This document shows positions 44,104 through 53,296 of a DNA stretch of 64,000 bases, piece by piece (within the stretch, counting starts at the first letter, position 1; each line of letters opens with the position of its first letter). The notes beneath the pieces were generated by a model. The model was not told the DNA's origin, searched no databases, and was given only the letters and a program-made list of their open reading frames with translations. This DNA is from Pedobacter sp. Leaf170 (lineage in GTDB: Bacteria > Bacteroidota > Bacteroidia > Sphingobacteriales > Sphingobacteriaceae): the NCBI RefSeq assembly GCF_920984665.1, contig NZ_CAKLBP010000002.1, positions 620,001-684,000 of the forward strand, read 5' to 3'. A program made the position numbers and the translations under genes.

Positions 44104-45744
44104 ATGAAGATAGCTCTAGCTCAACTTAATTATCACATTGGTAATTTTGAAGCCAACACACAAAAAATAATCAGCAGTATTCAAACTGCAAAAGGTAAAG
44201 GTGCCGATTTGGTGGTTTTTGCTGAGCTTGCCATCTGTGGTTATCCGCCACGCGATTTTTTAGAATTTGATGAATTTATCTCGCTCTGCGAAAAATCTGC
44301 CCTGCAAATTGCTGAACATTGTACAGATATAGCCTGTATTATCGGTTTACCCATAAAAAATGATGTTTTGCAAGGGAAAGATTTATTTAATGCTGCCTTT
44401 TTTATTGAAGATGGAAAGGTAAAGGCGGTAACTAAAAAGGCATTGCTGCCAACCTATGATGTTTTTGATGAGTATCGTTATTTTGAGCCGGCAACAAAAT
44501 TTCAGTGTATAGCATTTAAAGGGAAAAAAATAGCCTTAACCATTTGCGAAGATTTATGGAACATAAATGATAACCCATTGTATGTTTCAAATCCGATGGA
44601 TGAGTTGATAAAAGAGCAGCCTGATGTTATGATTAATATTGCGGCCTCGCCTTTTTCTTACACGCATGATGATGAACGCATAAAAGTATTATCAGATAAT
44701 GCAAAAAAATATAATTTGCCGGTTTTTTACGTAAACCAGGTTGGTGCGCAAACAGAGATTATTTTTGATGGTGGCTCTTTAGTTTTTGATGCTGAAGGCG
44801 CTACCAAAGCAGAAATGAAATATTTTGAAGAGGATTTGCAGGTTTTTGATTTAAATGAAATTGAAAATGTTAAAAATAAATATCCGGCAGCGCCGCGATT
44901 AACAGATATTGAGCAAATACACGATGCTTTGGTTTTAGGTATTAGAGATTATTTTCAAAAATCAGGTTTTAGTAAAGCTGTTTTAGGTTTATCAGGCGGT
45001 ATTGATTCTGCTGTGGTTTGTGCTTTAGCTTGCAGTGCACTTGGAGCAGAAAATGTAATGGCCGTTTTAATGCCGTCTAAATTTTCTTCCGATCATTCTG
45101 TTCAGGATGCGCTTGATTTGGTGGAGAACATTGGTTGCATGCACGAAATTATTCCAATAAAAGAAGCTGCCGAAGCTTTTGATAATATGCTGGCGCCAGC
45201 TTTTAAAGGTTTGCCTTTCAACTTAACCGAAGAAAATATCCAGGCTCGTATTCGCGGAATTATTAATATGGCAATGAGTAATAAATTCGGCTACATTCTA
45301 CTTAATACATCAAATAAAAGCGAATGTGCCGTGGGCTATGGAACATTGTATGGCGATATGTGTGGTGCAATAGGTGTAATTGGCGATGTTTACAAAACAC
45401 AGGTTTTTCAGCTTGCCAGATACATCAATACAGAAAAGGAAATTATTCCGGTAAATACCATAGTAAAACCACCATCGGCAGAATTAAGGCCAGGCCAAAA
45501 AGATTCAGATTCGTTGCCTGATTACGACTTGCTGGACAAAATCTTACACCAGCACATCGAATTAAAGCAAGGTTCAAAAGCAATAATTGCGCAAGGATAT
45601 GATGAAGCTTTAGTGGCAAGGATTTTAAAAATGGTTAACATTGCCGAATTTAAACGTTACCAAACGCCACCAATTTTGAGGGTTTCTCCAAAAGCTTTTG
45701 GAATGGGCAGGCGGATGCCGATTGTAGGAAAATATTTGAGTTAG
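44104..45744 (+). CDS. nadE: Glutamine-dependent NAD+ synthetase
   Basis: A 546-residue two-domain enzyme that makes NAD from deamido-NAD using glutamine. The nitrilase-like glutaminase has the triad Glu41 (FAELAICGYPPR), Lys112 (TKKALLPTYD) and Cys148 (LTICEDLW). The synthetase has SGGIDS at 297-302 and KFSSDHSVQDAL downstream. The start ATG 44104 is chosen; the longer frame begins with TTG. nadE and gldB lie head-to-head. Confidence 0.95.
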   Translation: MKIALAQLNYHIGNFEANTQKIISSIQTAKGKGADLVVFAELAICGYPPRDFLEFDEFISLCEKSALQIAEHCTDIACIIGLPIKNDVLQGKDLFNAAFFIEDGKVKAVTKKALLPTYDVFDEYRYFEPATKFQCIAFKGKKIALTICEDLWNINDNPLYVSNPMDELIKEQPDVMINIAASPFSYTHDDERIKVLSDNAKKYNLPVFYVNQVGAQTEIIFDGGSLVFDAEGATKAEMKYFEEDLQVFDLNEIENVKNKYPAAPRLTDIEQIHDALVLGIRDYFQKSGFSKAVLGLSGGIDSAVVCALACSALGAENVMAVLMPSKFSSDHSVQDALDLVENIGCMHEIIPIKEAAEAFDNMLAPAFKGLPFNLTEENIQARIRGIINMAMSNKFGYILLNTSNKSECAVGYGTLYGDMCGAIGVIGDVYKTQVFQLARYINTEKEIIPVNTIVKPPSAELRPGQKDSDSLPDYDLLDKILHQHIELKQGSKAIIAQGYDEALVARILKMVNIAEFKRYQTPPILRVSPKAFGMGRRMPIVGKYLS

Positions 45745-45822
45745 TTTAAAAATATTCGGGAGGGCTTGGGCTATCTGTCTAATTTTAAGTAATTTGCATG
45801 TATAATCCCAACCTCTCTATTA

Positions 45823-46512
45823 ATGTTAAGCTACTACAAACCTATCCTTACCAGCGAAATGCGGCGTTTGATAACCCAGCATTCCTTATCTTTTGAACAT
45901 TTGCCCGGTGTTGTCATTGTACATGAAACTCAAAACTGGGAAGTTGCTTATATGAATAAGCGAGGTTTGGATCAACTTAAATTGAGTTTAGAGGATGTTT
46001 GCGAATTAAGCAATACCGAATACTATCATAGGTATTTTAATCCGGAGGATGCAAGGGATTATGTGCCGAAAATCATTGCTTTTATGGAATCAAATCGCCA
46101 TGAAGATACCTTAAGTTATTACCAACAATTAAGGTTTCCGGATACTGATGGCTGGCGTTGGCATTTATCGAGTACTAAAATATTTATGAAAGATGATGCC
46201 GGATTACCACTCTTATCATTAACCATATCTATACCAATTGATGCGATGCATCACATGGCTGCAAAAGCTGATAGATTATTAGATGAAAATAATTTCCTCA
46301 GAAACAACTACGGAAGTTTCTCTAAATTGAGCAAGCGTGAAAAAACGATTTTAAAAGAAATGGCTTTGGGCAAAAGTTCTAACGAAATTGCCAATGAATT
46401 ACACATATCGCCAACAACTGTAGATACGCACCGAAGAAATATCCGCGATAAACTGAATACCAAATCCTCTTTTGAAATTTCAAAATATGCCAGAGCCTTC
46501 GATTTGATTTAA
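45823..46512 (+). CDS. LuxR-type HTH transcriptional regulator with PAS-like sensor
   Basis: A 229-residue regulator. The N-terminal part (about 20-135) has a PAS-like pattern: VHETQNWEVAYMNKRGLDQL and RFPDTDGWRWHLSSTKIFMK. The C-terminal GerE/LuxR helix-turn-helix (about 167-229) has LSKREKTILKEMALGKSS and ISPTTVDTHRRNIRDKLN. There is no receiver domain, so it responds to a ligand or redox cue rather than phosphorylation. Monocistronic with a strong terminator. Confidence 0.85.
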   Translation: MLSYYKPILTSEMRRLITQHSLSFEHLPGVVIVHETQNWEVAYMNKRGLDQLKLSLEDVCELSNTEYYHRYFNPEDARDYVPKIIAFMESNRHEDTLSYYQQLRFPDTDGWRWHLSSTKIFMKDDAGLPLLSLTISIPIDAMHHMAAKADRLLDENNFLRNNYGSFSKLSKREKTILKEMALGKSSNEIANELHISPTTVDTHRRNIRDKLNTKSSFEISKYARAFDLI

Positions 46513-46515
46513 AAG

Positions 46516-46548
46516 AAAAAGCGCTTGTATTTCTGCAAGCGCTTTTTT
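46516..46548. terminator. Bidirectional terminator, LuxR-type gene and osmC
   Basis: AAAAAGCGCTTG pairs with CAAGCGCTTTTTT around a short loop; A- and T-runs are present on both sides. It ends the regulator gene and the convergent osmC. Confidence 0.92.
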
Positions 46549-46562
46549 AAAATGATTGTCTT

Positions 46563-46979
46563 CTATACTAAAGTTGCATCAACCTTAATTGTAGTGTTTA
46601 ATAATTTAGAAATCGGGCAGTTTTTTTCTGCATCTGCAACCAATTCGTCAAATTTTTCTTGAGTGATATCTGGTATTGAAGCTGTTAATGTTAAATGCGA
46701 TTCAACAATTTCACCTTTTGATGGATCTAAATTGATTTCACATTTCGTTTCTAATTTATCTGCAGTGAAACCAGCTTCGCCTAAGTTTGCAGAAAGTTTC
46801 ATGGTAAAACATCCAGCATGTGCCGCTGCAATTAATTCTTCAGGGTTTGTACCAACACCTTCGGCAAAACGCGAATTGAAAGAGTATTGTGTATTGCTTA
46901 AAGTTGTGCTTTGCGTAGTAATATTACCAGCGCCTTCTTTAATAGAACCTTGCCAAACGGCTGTAGCATTTCTTTTCAT
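46563..46979 (-). CDS. osmC: OsmC-family peroxiredoxin
   Basis: A 138-residue OsmC-type thiol peroxidase that reduces organic hydroperoxides. The two active cysteines are Cys57 (AAHAGCFTMKLS) and Cys121 (AEKNCPISKLL). Length and cysteine spacing fit OsmC rather than Ohr, which is inferred from the HAGCFTM motif. Cytoplasmic. It is convergent with the LuxR-type gene. Confidence 0.9.
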   Translation of the reverse strand: MKRNATAVWQGSIKEGAGNITTQSTTLSNTQYSFNSRFAEGVGTNPEELIAAAHAGCFTMKLSANLGEAGFTADKLETKCEINLDPSKGEIVESHLTLTASIPDITQEKFDELVADAEKNCPISKLLNTTIKVDATLV

Positions 46980-47088
46980 CTTTTTTAATTTTGAGTTGAT
47001 TTTAGATTGTTAACAGATAAAGATAATTATATGTTTGCTGATAAAATGCAAGTACAGATTAAGAAATTTGTTTCAAGCTATACGAGAA

Positions 47089-47610
47089 TTAATTTGAATC
47101 GGGTTGATTGCTTGTAAATGTCTTCCAATTCGCCATTAGCGACTGAATTAGCAAAATTCCAACGCCAATCATAATAGAAATATCGGCAAAATTGAAAACG
47201 CCTGTTTCAAAAATTTTAAAATCGAGGTGCATAAAATCAGTTACCGAACCGTATTTAATTCTATCGTATAAATTTCCAATACCACCACCAATTAAAAAGC
47301 ATAATGCAATTTGAAAACTTGTTGGGAGCTTTGGCTTGCTGTAAAGATAAAACATTCCGTAACCTAAAAATAAAAGCGGCAATCCGGTCAAAATTATTAA
47401 CCTAAAAATATAGGGCATTTGGTCGCCCAGACTTAAAAAGGCGCCACTATTTTCTACTTTAGTTAGTGTAAAAGTATCTTTGATAATGCTAATATGTTCG
47501 TATTCGCTGATGTTATTTCTGGCAATGTTTTTCGAAATTTGATCGCAACCAATATTTAGAAGCAGTAAAATTGTTAAAAGCACTAAACGAACCGTTTGCT
47601 TTGATTTCAT
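47089..47610 (-). CDS. lspA: Lipoprotein signal peptidase, copy 1
   Basis: A 173-residue signal peptidase II with four membrane helices. The catalytic Asp residues are Asp116 (GIGNLYDRIKYG) and Asp143 (FNFADISIM). Landmarks are CDQISKN and NSGAFLSLGDQMP. It removes the signal peptide of lipoproteins after lipidation. It lies 9 nt after the DinB gene and in the same direction as lnt. A second lspA lies at 54181-54783. Confidence 0.93.
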   Translation of the reverse strand: MKSKQTVRLVLLTILLLLNIGCDQISKNIARNNISEYEHISIIKDTFTLTKVENSGAFLSLGDQMPYIFRLIILTGLPLLFLGYGMFYLYSKPKLPTSFQIALCFLIGGGIGNLYDRIKYGSVTDFMHLDFKIFETGVFNFADISIMIGVGILLIQSLMANWKTFTSNQPDSN

Positions 47611-47619
47611 AATTTTTTA

Positions 47620-48102
47620 TTAACGGATAATATCTGCATCTACAGGTGTGTAGCCTAAATGTCGGCTTAGCGACATGATTTGCCCTTTGTGATGAAACTC
47701 GTGTGTAATGGTATGTGTAAATAACCTTAATGGTGATATCTTAAGTATATCGCCATTTCTTTGGATTTCAATTTCAGTCTCGTAACTGCCTTCAAATTTG
47801 TGAAGGAAAGTATTTATGTAGCTATCAATCTCTTCAAAATAAGTAATGCAATCAGCGATATCTTTATAATATGAAAAAGGCTTGAACTCTTGCTGGATGT
47901 TTAATGCTCTTAAACCAATCCACGCGGCATAAGTATCGCAAATGTGTACTAAAAGGTTGCGAATAGAGCCACGACCGAAGCTGCTATTTTCAGTTAAAAA
48001 ATCTTCAATGCTCATGGTTTTTATATATTCAATTATGGTATTTCTTGAATATAAAACGTAAGCGTATTGCGAAGTAAGCGTATTTTTTATTTCTTCACCC
48101 AT
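47620..48102 (-). CDS. DinB-family protein
   Basis: A 160-residue four-helix DinB-like protein, probably metal-binding. The ligands are spaced as in the family: His near LLVHICDTYAAW, and HTITHEFHHKGQ near the end (HEFHH). Many relatives are thiol-dependent or unknown enzymes. The start is ATG 48102, which overlaps the end of lnt by 16 nt; the longer frame would run further into lnt. It is coupled with lnt and lspA. Confidence 0.82.
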   Translation of the reverse strand: MGEEIKNTLTSQYAYVLYSRNTIIEYIKTMSIEDFLTENSSFGRGSIRNLLVHICDTYAAWIGLRALNIQQEFKPFSYYKDIADCITYFEEIDSYINTFLHKFEGSYETEIEIQRNGDILKISPLRLFTHTITHEFHHKGQIMSLSRHLGYTPVDADIIR

Positions 48103-49697
48103 TTTCTGTATGGAATAATCATGGCTAAAATAATAGCTGCAACACAAAGTAATTTGGCAATCACATCACCACTTTTTACGTAAAAAGTAATTTCATCATT
48201 CAAATTAATTTCTGCCTTTATTGCAGTTCTAGTCCACCATTTTGTACTCTTTAAAATATCTCCTCTTTGATTAATGAAACATGAAATTCCGGTATTGGCC
48301 GAACGTGCCACATCTCTACGGGTTTCAATAGCCCTCAATCTGGCATACATTTCATGTTGAGATTTTCCTGAAGTATTTCCCCACCAGCCATCGTTGGTAA
48401 TAATTGCGATGAACTGTGCACCATCTTTTACCTGTTTGCCAATCCAATCGCCCCAAAGGCTCTCATAGCAAACAACAGGCGCCGCACCTATACCGCTTTG
48501 CGCATACAATACGCTAGGTTCTTCCTGCCATCCCCAACCACTTACTGCGCCACCAAGTTGAGCAAAAACGCCATCTAAAAACGAAAATATTTTAGGAAAA
48601 GGCATTTTTTCGACCCCAGGCACTAATTTGGATTTATGATAAAATTGAACGTTAGCAGAATTTTCTACCTGCATGGCCGAGTTGAAATTATCGTAAAACA
48701 TTCCATCCCTGGGTTTTGCAGAAAGTGTTTTTTTATGAGGGTACCATTTAATTGATTCAATACCAGTAATGAGCGTTCCGTTTTTATACTTACTTAAAAA
48801 ATTTTGAAGATTTTGTAAGGTTTGAGAATTGTGAATTCGGTCTTCATCATCGTAAGTTGGCAAGGCTGTTTCAGGCCAGATAAAATATTCGGTATTGCTT
48901 TGCCCCAACGAATCAGATAAATGCGTTAAAATTTGAAGTTGTTCATTAGCAGAAATACTTTCAAATTTTTGATAAGGATCTATATTAGGCTGTACAACAA
49001 CAACATTGCTTGGCGTTCCTTTTTGCTCTGCATTGTAATATTTGGTTAACGAAATCCCGATAGGAATGATAACAATTACTGCCCAAATTGCTGCAGTTCT
49101 GTATTTTAAATATCCGATTTGCGATTTTAGTTTTTTATAAGCTTCAAAAGCTACGATGTTGCTTAACAAAATCCATAAAGAACCACCATAAATACCTGTG
49201 CTATCGTACCATTGTGCCAGTTGATGCATGCCTGCTAAGCCATTACCTAAGGTCATCCAAGGGAAAGCTAAATCCCAGGTTTGCTGTAAATATTCTAAAG
49301 CAATGTAAAAAGAAATTAGGCCCAAATAGGCTATTTTCTTACTTGTATATTTAGATAACCTGTAAAAGAGCCAAAAGGCAAATGTCATTAATAAAGCACC
49401 TAAACCATAGGGTATAAGCGAAATCGGAATGGCGATAATTTTTCCATTATATGCACTTATAGCATTATAAACCCAATAGATTGATGCCGAATTCCAGATT
49501 AAAAACGTTAAACCCGCCGTTAAAAAAATAGCTCTTCCGCGTTTTTTAATTTCTCTTTTGGAGATATCTTCCAGTGCAATAAGTAGCGGAACTAAGGCAA
49601 TTAACAATAAAGGTGTTGTAAATGGCATTGGTGGCCATGCAAGCCATAGTAGAAATGCGCTTAATAATGCTAATAGATAGGTTTGTTTTTTGCTCAT
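48087..49697 (-). CDS. lnt: Apolipoprotein N-acyltransferase
   Basis: This 536-residue inner-membrane enzyme adds the third acyl chain to lipoproteins. Multiple N-terminal helices are followed by a nitrilase-like periplasmic domain with the triad Glu276 (IWPETALP), Lys357 (HKSKLVPG) and Cys410 (VVCYESLWGD). It is 5' to the DinB gene and lspA, so the last steps of lipoprotein maturation are together here. A family C repeat lies upstream. Confidence 0.93.
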   Translation of the reverse strand: MSKKQTYLLALLSAFLLWLAWPPMPFTTPLLLIALVPLLIALEDISKREIKKRGRAIFLTAGLTFLIWNSASIYWVYNAISAYNGKIIAIPISLIPYGLGALLMTFAFWLFYRLSKYTSKKIAYLGLISFYIALEYLQQTWDLAFPWMTLGNGLAGMHQLAQWYDSTGIYGGSLWILLSNIVAFEAYKKLKSQIGYLKYRTAAIWAVIVIIPIGISLTKYYNAEQKGTPSNVVVVQPNIDPYQKFESISANEQLQILTHLSDSLGQSNTEYFIWPETALPTYDDEDRIHNSQTLQNLQNFLSKYKNGTLITGIESIKWYPHKKTLSAKPRDGMFYDNFNSAMQVENSANVQFYHKSKLVPGVEKMPFPKIFSFLDGVFAQLGGAVSGWGWQEEPSVLYAQSGIGAAPVVCYESLWGDWIGKQVKDGAQFIAIITNDGWWGNTSGKSQHEMYARLRAIETRRDVARSANTGISCFINQRGDILKSTKWWTRTAIKAEINLNDEITFYVKSGDVIAKLLCVAAIILAMIIPYRKWVKK

Positions 49698-49720
49698 AAT
49701 TTAGCCTGATTAGGCGAGAT

Positions 49721-49776
49721 GTCATCCTGAGCTTGTCGAAGGATTGTAATGCGTTTCGACAAGCTCAACGTGACAG
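49721..49776 (+). repeat. Palindromic repeat, family C
   Basis: GTCATCCTGAGCTTGTCGAAGG and the arm TTCGACAAGCTCAACGTGAC form a palindrome. Full copy; the partial ones lie at 29248 and about 54152. Confidence 0.85.
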
Positions 49777-49793
49777 TACTGGGAAATCTATTT

Positions 49794-50444
49794 CTACAAG
49801 CTATCTAAAATAGCTGCTTTTTTGGCTTCGTACTCTTCTTGAGTTATCAAATGTTTATCATACAAAGTTTTAAGCTTACGTAGTTTTAATGTTGTTTCGT
49901 CTTCCGGTTCTTCTACAACTTCTGCAATTTGAATAGGCTCAGGCTCAGCAATTATTTTTTCTACAGGAGCAATATCGGCAAAAGCCTGCGGTGCTGTACT
50001 AGCAGTTGTTGCCATAGCACGATTTTCCTCTAACTTTTGCTGATGTAACAACTCTTTATAGGCCTCTAATTGCTGATTTGCGGCCTGATGTAATTTCCGG
50101 GCTTGTACTTTCGGAATAAACTCAGTAACAATGTTTTCTCCATGCTGTGGCACACAAATAAATTTAGAGCCGAAAAACTCCTCTTTAAAAGAAACTTCTT
50201 TAACACTTTTCCATGAAATGTCTTTGAAATTCATTGTCAAACCTAAATTACCTGGCTCACAATAAAAAATTCTTTTGTTTGATACTGCAATGCTATCTGG
50301 CAACAAGTTTACAGCCGGCTTTTTTTGAACAGCCAGGTATAATATTTCCTCGCCTGCTGTTAAAAGATCGTTTAGTTTACCGATAACCTTTTCTACAGCT
50401 TTCGGGTCTTGTTCGTCACTTAAGAATCTATCTATGCTTATCAT
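49794..50444 (-). CDS. PH-like domain protein with C-terminal SHOCT domain
   Basis: A 216-residue protein. The N-terminal part (about 20-115) is a bacterial PH-like fold, seen from AVSNKRIFYCEPGNLGL and ISWKSVKEVSFKEE. A Gln/Ala/Pro-rich linker follows. The last 32 residues are a SHOCT helix pair (LRKLKTLYDKHLITQEEYEA). SHOCT domains are short oligomerisation modules. Function is not known. It lies 23 nt downstream of rsmI in the same direction. Confidence 0.8.
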   Translation of the reverse strand: MISIDRFLSDEQDPKAVEKVIGKLNDLLTAGEEILYLAVQKKPAVNLLPDSIAVSNKRIFYCEPGNLGLTMNFKDISWKSVKEVSFKEEFFGSKFICVPQHGENIVTEFIPKVQARKLHQAANQQLEAYKELLHQQKLEENRAMATTASTAPQAFADIAPVEKIIAEPEPIQIAEVVEEPEDETTLKLRKLKTLYDKHLITQEEYEAKKAAILDSL

Positions 50445-50467
50445 TTTTTAAATATTAATTTGAGCCG

Positions 50468-51178
50468 TTAATCAGCTTCATTGTATTTATTTTTACTTTT
50501 CGATGCAGGTTTTCCTGCAATGCAAATTACAAATTCTCCTTTTAAAACATTGTTTTCAAAATGTGATTTTATCTCCACTAAAGTTCCTCTAACCGTTTCT
50601 TCGAACATTTTTGTTAATTCTCTACTTACAGATGCTTGCCTATCCTCACCAAGGTATTGTGCAAATTCTTCTAAAGTTTTTAATAAACGGTGCGGACTTT
50701 CATAAAGTATAATCGTTCTTTCTTCTTCTGCTAGTTTTTTAAATTTCGTTTGTCTGCCTTTTTTTACTGGTAAAAATCCTTCAAAACAAAAAGCATCAGC
50801 AGGTAAGCCAGAATTTACCAAAGCAGGTACAAATGCAGTAGCGCCAGGTAAACATTCAACTGCAATATTATTTTTTATCGCTTCGCGGACAAGAAAAAAA
50901 CCCGGATCGGAAATGGCAGGTGTTCCGGCATCAGAAATTAAAGCAATCTTTTGCCCTTCCTGTAAAAATTTTATAATCTCAGATGTTGCCTTATGTTCGT
51001 TATGTTGATGGTGAGAGAAAACCTTTTTATCAATGCCAAAATGCTTAAGCATTGGTGCGCTGGTTCGGGTATCTTCAGCAAGAATTAAATCGCATTCTTT
51101 TAATATTCGAATTGCCCTAAAAGTCATGTCTTCGAGGTTGCCAATTGGTGTGGGTACGAGAAATAGTTTGCCGTCCAT
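50468..51178 (-). CDS. rsmI: 16S rRNA 2'-O-ribose C1402 methyltransferase
   Basis: A 236-residue tetrapyrrole-methylase-fold enzyme that methylates the ribose of C1402 in 16S rRNA with SAM. VPTPIGNLEDMTFRAIRIL, AEDTRTSAPML, SDAGTPAISDPGFFLV and GDRQASVSRELTKMFEE (near) are the family signs. Complete. Its start is 15 nt from a family A repeat, and serS lies divergently beyond. Confidence 0.93.
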   Translation of the reverse strand: MDGKLFLVPTPIGNLEDMTFRAIRILKECDLILAEDTRTSAPMLKHFGIDKKVFSHHQHNEHKATSEIIKFLQEGQKIALISDAGTPAISDPGFFLVREAIKNNIAVECLPGATAFVPALVNSGLPADAFCFEGFLPVKKGRQTKFKKLAEEERTIILYESPHRLLKTLEEFAQYLGEDRQASVSRELTKMFEETVRGTLVEIKSHFENNVLKGEFVICIAGKPASKSKNKYNEAD

Positions 51179-51192
51179 ATTTTTTGTATGCT

Positions 51193-51263
51193 CGTCATTG
51201 CGAGGAGGAACGACGAAGCAATCTTTTTGGAGAGAGATTGCCGCACTACGTTCGCAATGACGA
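51193..51263 (+). repeat. Palindromic repeat, family A, copy 3
   Basis: GTCATTGCGAGGAGGAACGACGAAGCAATC and CGCAATGACGAC frame the element. The right arm has diverged (TTGCCGCACTACGTTCGCAA). It separates rsmI from serS and ends 10 nt before the serS promoter. Confidence 0.8.
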
Positions 51264-51272
51264 CTTAATTAT

Positions 51273-51280
51273 TATCTTTG
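51273..51280 (+). promoter_or_regulatory. Promoter -7 element of serS
   Basis: TATCTTTG fits TAnnTTTG exactly, 15 nt before ATG 51296. The -33 region would fall inside the family A repeat. Confidence 0.5.
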
Positions 51281-51295
51281 CTAAAAAATTAAATA

Positions 51296-52567
51296 ATGCT
51301 GCAAGTTAACTATATCCGCGAAAATAGAGAGAAAGTTTTAGAACGTTTGAGTAAGCGTAACTTTAAACAACCAGAGTTGGTTGATGAAATCATCAAAATT
51401 GATGAAGACCGTCGTTCTACTCAAACTTCGCTTGATAGCCTTTCTGCTGAAGCAAATGCAGCTGCCAAACAAATTGGGGATTTAATGCGTGCCGGCAAAA
51501 AGGAAGAAGCCGAAGCCATTAAAGCACAAACAGCATCGCACAAAGAAAATATTAAAATGCTTACCGAAAAATTAAATGAGCTCGAAACCGCTCAATTTAA
51601 TTTATTGGTATTGCTGCCAAATTTACCTCACGATTTAGTGCCTAAAGGTTCTACCGCTGAAGAGAATGAAGTGGTTTTGGTACATGGAGCTCCAGCTCAG
51701 TTACCTGAAAATGCAAAACCGCACTGGGAATTGGCAGCAAAATATGATATAATCGATTTTGAACTCGGCGTTAAAATTACTGGCGCAGGTTTTCCGGTTT
51801 ATAAAGGAAAAGGGGCGAGGTTACAACGTGCTTTGATTAATTTCTTTTTAGATGAAGCAATTGCTGCGGGCTATAAAGAAGTGCAGGTACCACATTTGGT
51901 AAATGCGGCATCTGGTTTCGGAACTGGTCAGTTGCCAGATAAAGAAGGACAAATGTACCATTCAACTGTTGATGATTTATACTTAATTCCCACAGCGGAA
52001 GTTCCGGTTACAAACTTGTACCGCGATGTTATTATAAAGGAAGAAGATTTACCAATTAAAAATACAGCATACACGCCATGTTTCCGTAGAGAGGCGGGTT
52101 CTTATGGTTCTCATGTTCGTGGTTTAAACCGTTTGCATCAATTTGATAAAGTAGAATTGGTTCAGGTAACTCACCCGGATAAATCTTACGAAACACTGGA
52201 AGATATGAGTACTTACGTACAAAGCTTATTGCAAAAATTAGGCTTGCACTATCGCGTTTTACGCTTATGTGGTGGCGACATGGGTTTCGGTTCTGCAATG
52301 ACATATGATATGGAAACCTGGAGCGCATCGCAAGAGCGTTGGTTAGAAGTTTCTTCAGTATCAAATGTTGAAACTTTCCAAAGTAACCGTTCAAAAATTC
52401 GTTTTAAGGGTAAGGAAGGGAAAACGCAATTGGCGCATACCTTAAATGGAAGTGCATTAGCGTTGCCACGTATTGTTGCTTCAATTTTAGAAAACTATCA
52501 AACAGAAAACGGCATCAAAATTCCTGAAGCTTTGGTGAAATATATGGGTTTCGATATAATTGATTAA
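51296..52567 (+). CDS. serS: Seryl-tRNA synthetase
   Basis: This 423-residue class II synthetase charges tRNA-Ser. The N-terminal coiled-coil arm runs about 25-105. Motif 2 is CFRREAGSYGSHVRGL and motif 3 is LNGSALALPRIVASILENYQ. Landmarks LIPTAEVPVTNLYRDV and SSVSNVETFQSNRSKIRF are present. Complete. Confidence 0.97.
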   Translation: MLQVNYIRENREKVLERLSKRNFKQPELVDEIIKIDEDRRSTQTSLDSLSAEANAAAKQIGDLMRAGKKEEAEAIKAQTASHKENIKMLTEKLNELETAQFNLLVLLPNLPHDLVPKGSTAEENEVVLVHGAPAQLPENAKPHWELAAKYDIIDFELGVKITGAGFPVYKGKGARLQRALINFFLDEAIAAGYKEVQVPHLVNAASGFGTGQLPDKEGQMYHSTVDDLYLIPTAEVPVTNLYRDVIIKEEDLPIKNTAYTPCFRREAGSYGSHVRGLNRLHQFDKVELVQVTHPDKSYETLEDMSTYVQSLLQKLGLHYRVLRLCGGDMGFGSAMTYDMETWSASQERWLEVSSVSNVETFQSNRSKIRFKGKEGKTQLAHTLNGSALALPRIVASILENYQTENGIKIPEALVKYMGFDIID

Positions 52568-52590
52568 GAACTTTTGTCGATTCTCTTCAA

Positions 52591-52642
52591 TTGAGAGGCA
52601 CGAAGTAATCTAAGCTTAGAGATTGCTTCGTGCCTCGCAATG
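52591..52642 (+). repeat. Palindromic repeat, family A, copy 4
   Basis: AGGCACGAAGTAATCT and AGATTGCTTCGTGCCT arms with a short core and TCGCAATGA at the end. It lies between serS and the DUF2809 gene and partly falls in that gene's extended reading frame. Confidence 0.88.
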
Positions 52643-52693
52643 ATAAACGCCAATCTTTCTTTCCACCTCGCTCGAACCGATGCTATTTTAACA

Positions 52694-53053
52694 ATGAAAT
52701 TAACCTTCAGCCTAAAATTTCTATTTATTTTTCTGGCGATTTTTATTGTAGAAGTTTTAATAGCAAAATATTTGGATGATGCTTTTATCCGTCCGTTTGG
52801 TGGTGATGTTTTGGTTGTGGTTTTGATGTATGCTTTCTTTAGAATTTTCCTGAAAACGAATTATAAAAATCTGGCTTTAGGTGTCTTGATTTTTTCTTTT
52901 GTTATTGAGTTTTTACAGGCAACTCATTATGTAAATTGGTTAGGTTTGCAGGATAGTAATTTTTGGACAATTGTTTTGGGCACTCACTTTTCAGTTTACG
53001 ATTTACTGGCTTATTTTATTGGTTATATAATTTGTTTGTTGTTTAAAGATTGA
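52694..53053 (+). CDS. DUF2809-type small membrane protein
   Basis: A 119-residue protein with four predicted membrane helices. Landmarks are KYLDDAFIRPFGGDVLVV and FVIEFLQATHYVNWLGLQ, matching DUF2809. No function is known. The frame is open to 52640, but that part comes from the repeat and I choose ATG 52694. Monocistronic. Confidence 0.75.
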   Translation: MKLTFSLKFLFIFLAIFIVEVLIAKYLDDAFIRPFGGDVLVVVLMYAFFRIFLKTNYKNLALGVLIFSFVIEFLQATHYVNWLGLQDSNFWTIVLGTHFSVYDLLAYFIGYIICLLFKD

Positions 53054-53065
53054 TTTATGGATTTG

Positions 53066-53157
53066 GTCGTCATTTCGACCTTAGCGGAGAAATCTTTGGA
53101 AATGCATCTATTTACAAAGATTTCTCCATTTCGCTACGCTCCAGTCGAAATGACGAC
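53066..53157 (+). repeat. Palindromic repeat, family B
   Basis: GTCGTCATTTCGACC (53066-53080) and GTCGAAATGACGAC (53144-53157) form the ends. The inner pair GGAGAAATCTTTGG and AAAGATTTCTCC strengthens the hairpin. It lies downstream of the DUF2809 gene. Confidence 0.85.
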
Positions 53158-53216
53158 TAATAGGATATTCGATTCAATTAGGAACTAGGTTAAGAGGTAT
53201 TATGCTTTAGCCACCA

Positions 53217-53282
53217 CGTCATTGCGAGGAACGAGGCAATCTATTTTGAAGCTGAGATTGCTTCGTGCCTCGCAATGACGAC
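53217..53282 (+). repeat. Palindromic repeat, family A, copy 5
   Basis: GTCATTGCGAGGAACGAGGC followed by AATCT, and AGATTGCTTCGTGCCTCGC then AATGACG, are the arms. It is next to a family B element; two families lie within 220 nt. Confidence 0.88.
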
Positions 53283-53296
53283 CGCCTTTGTGTAAC

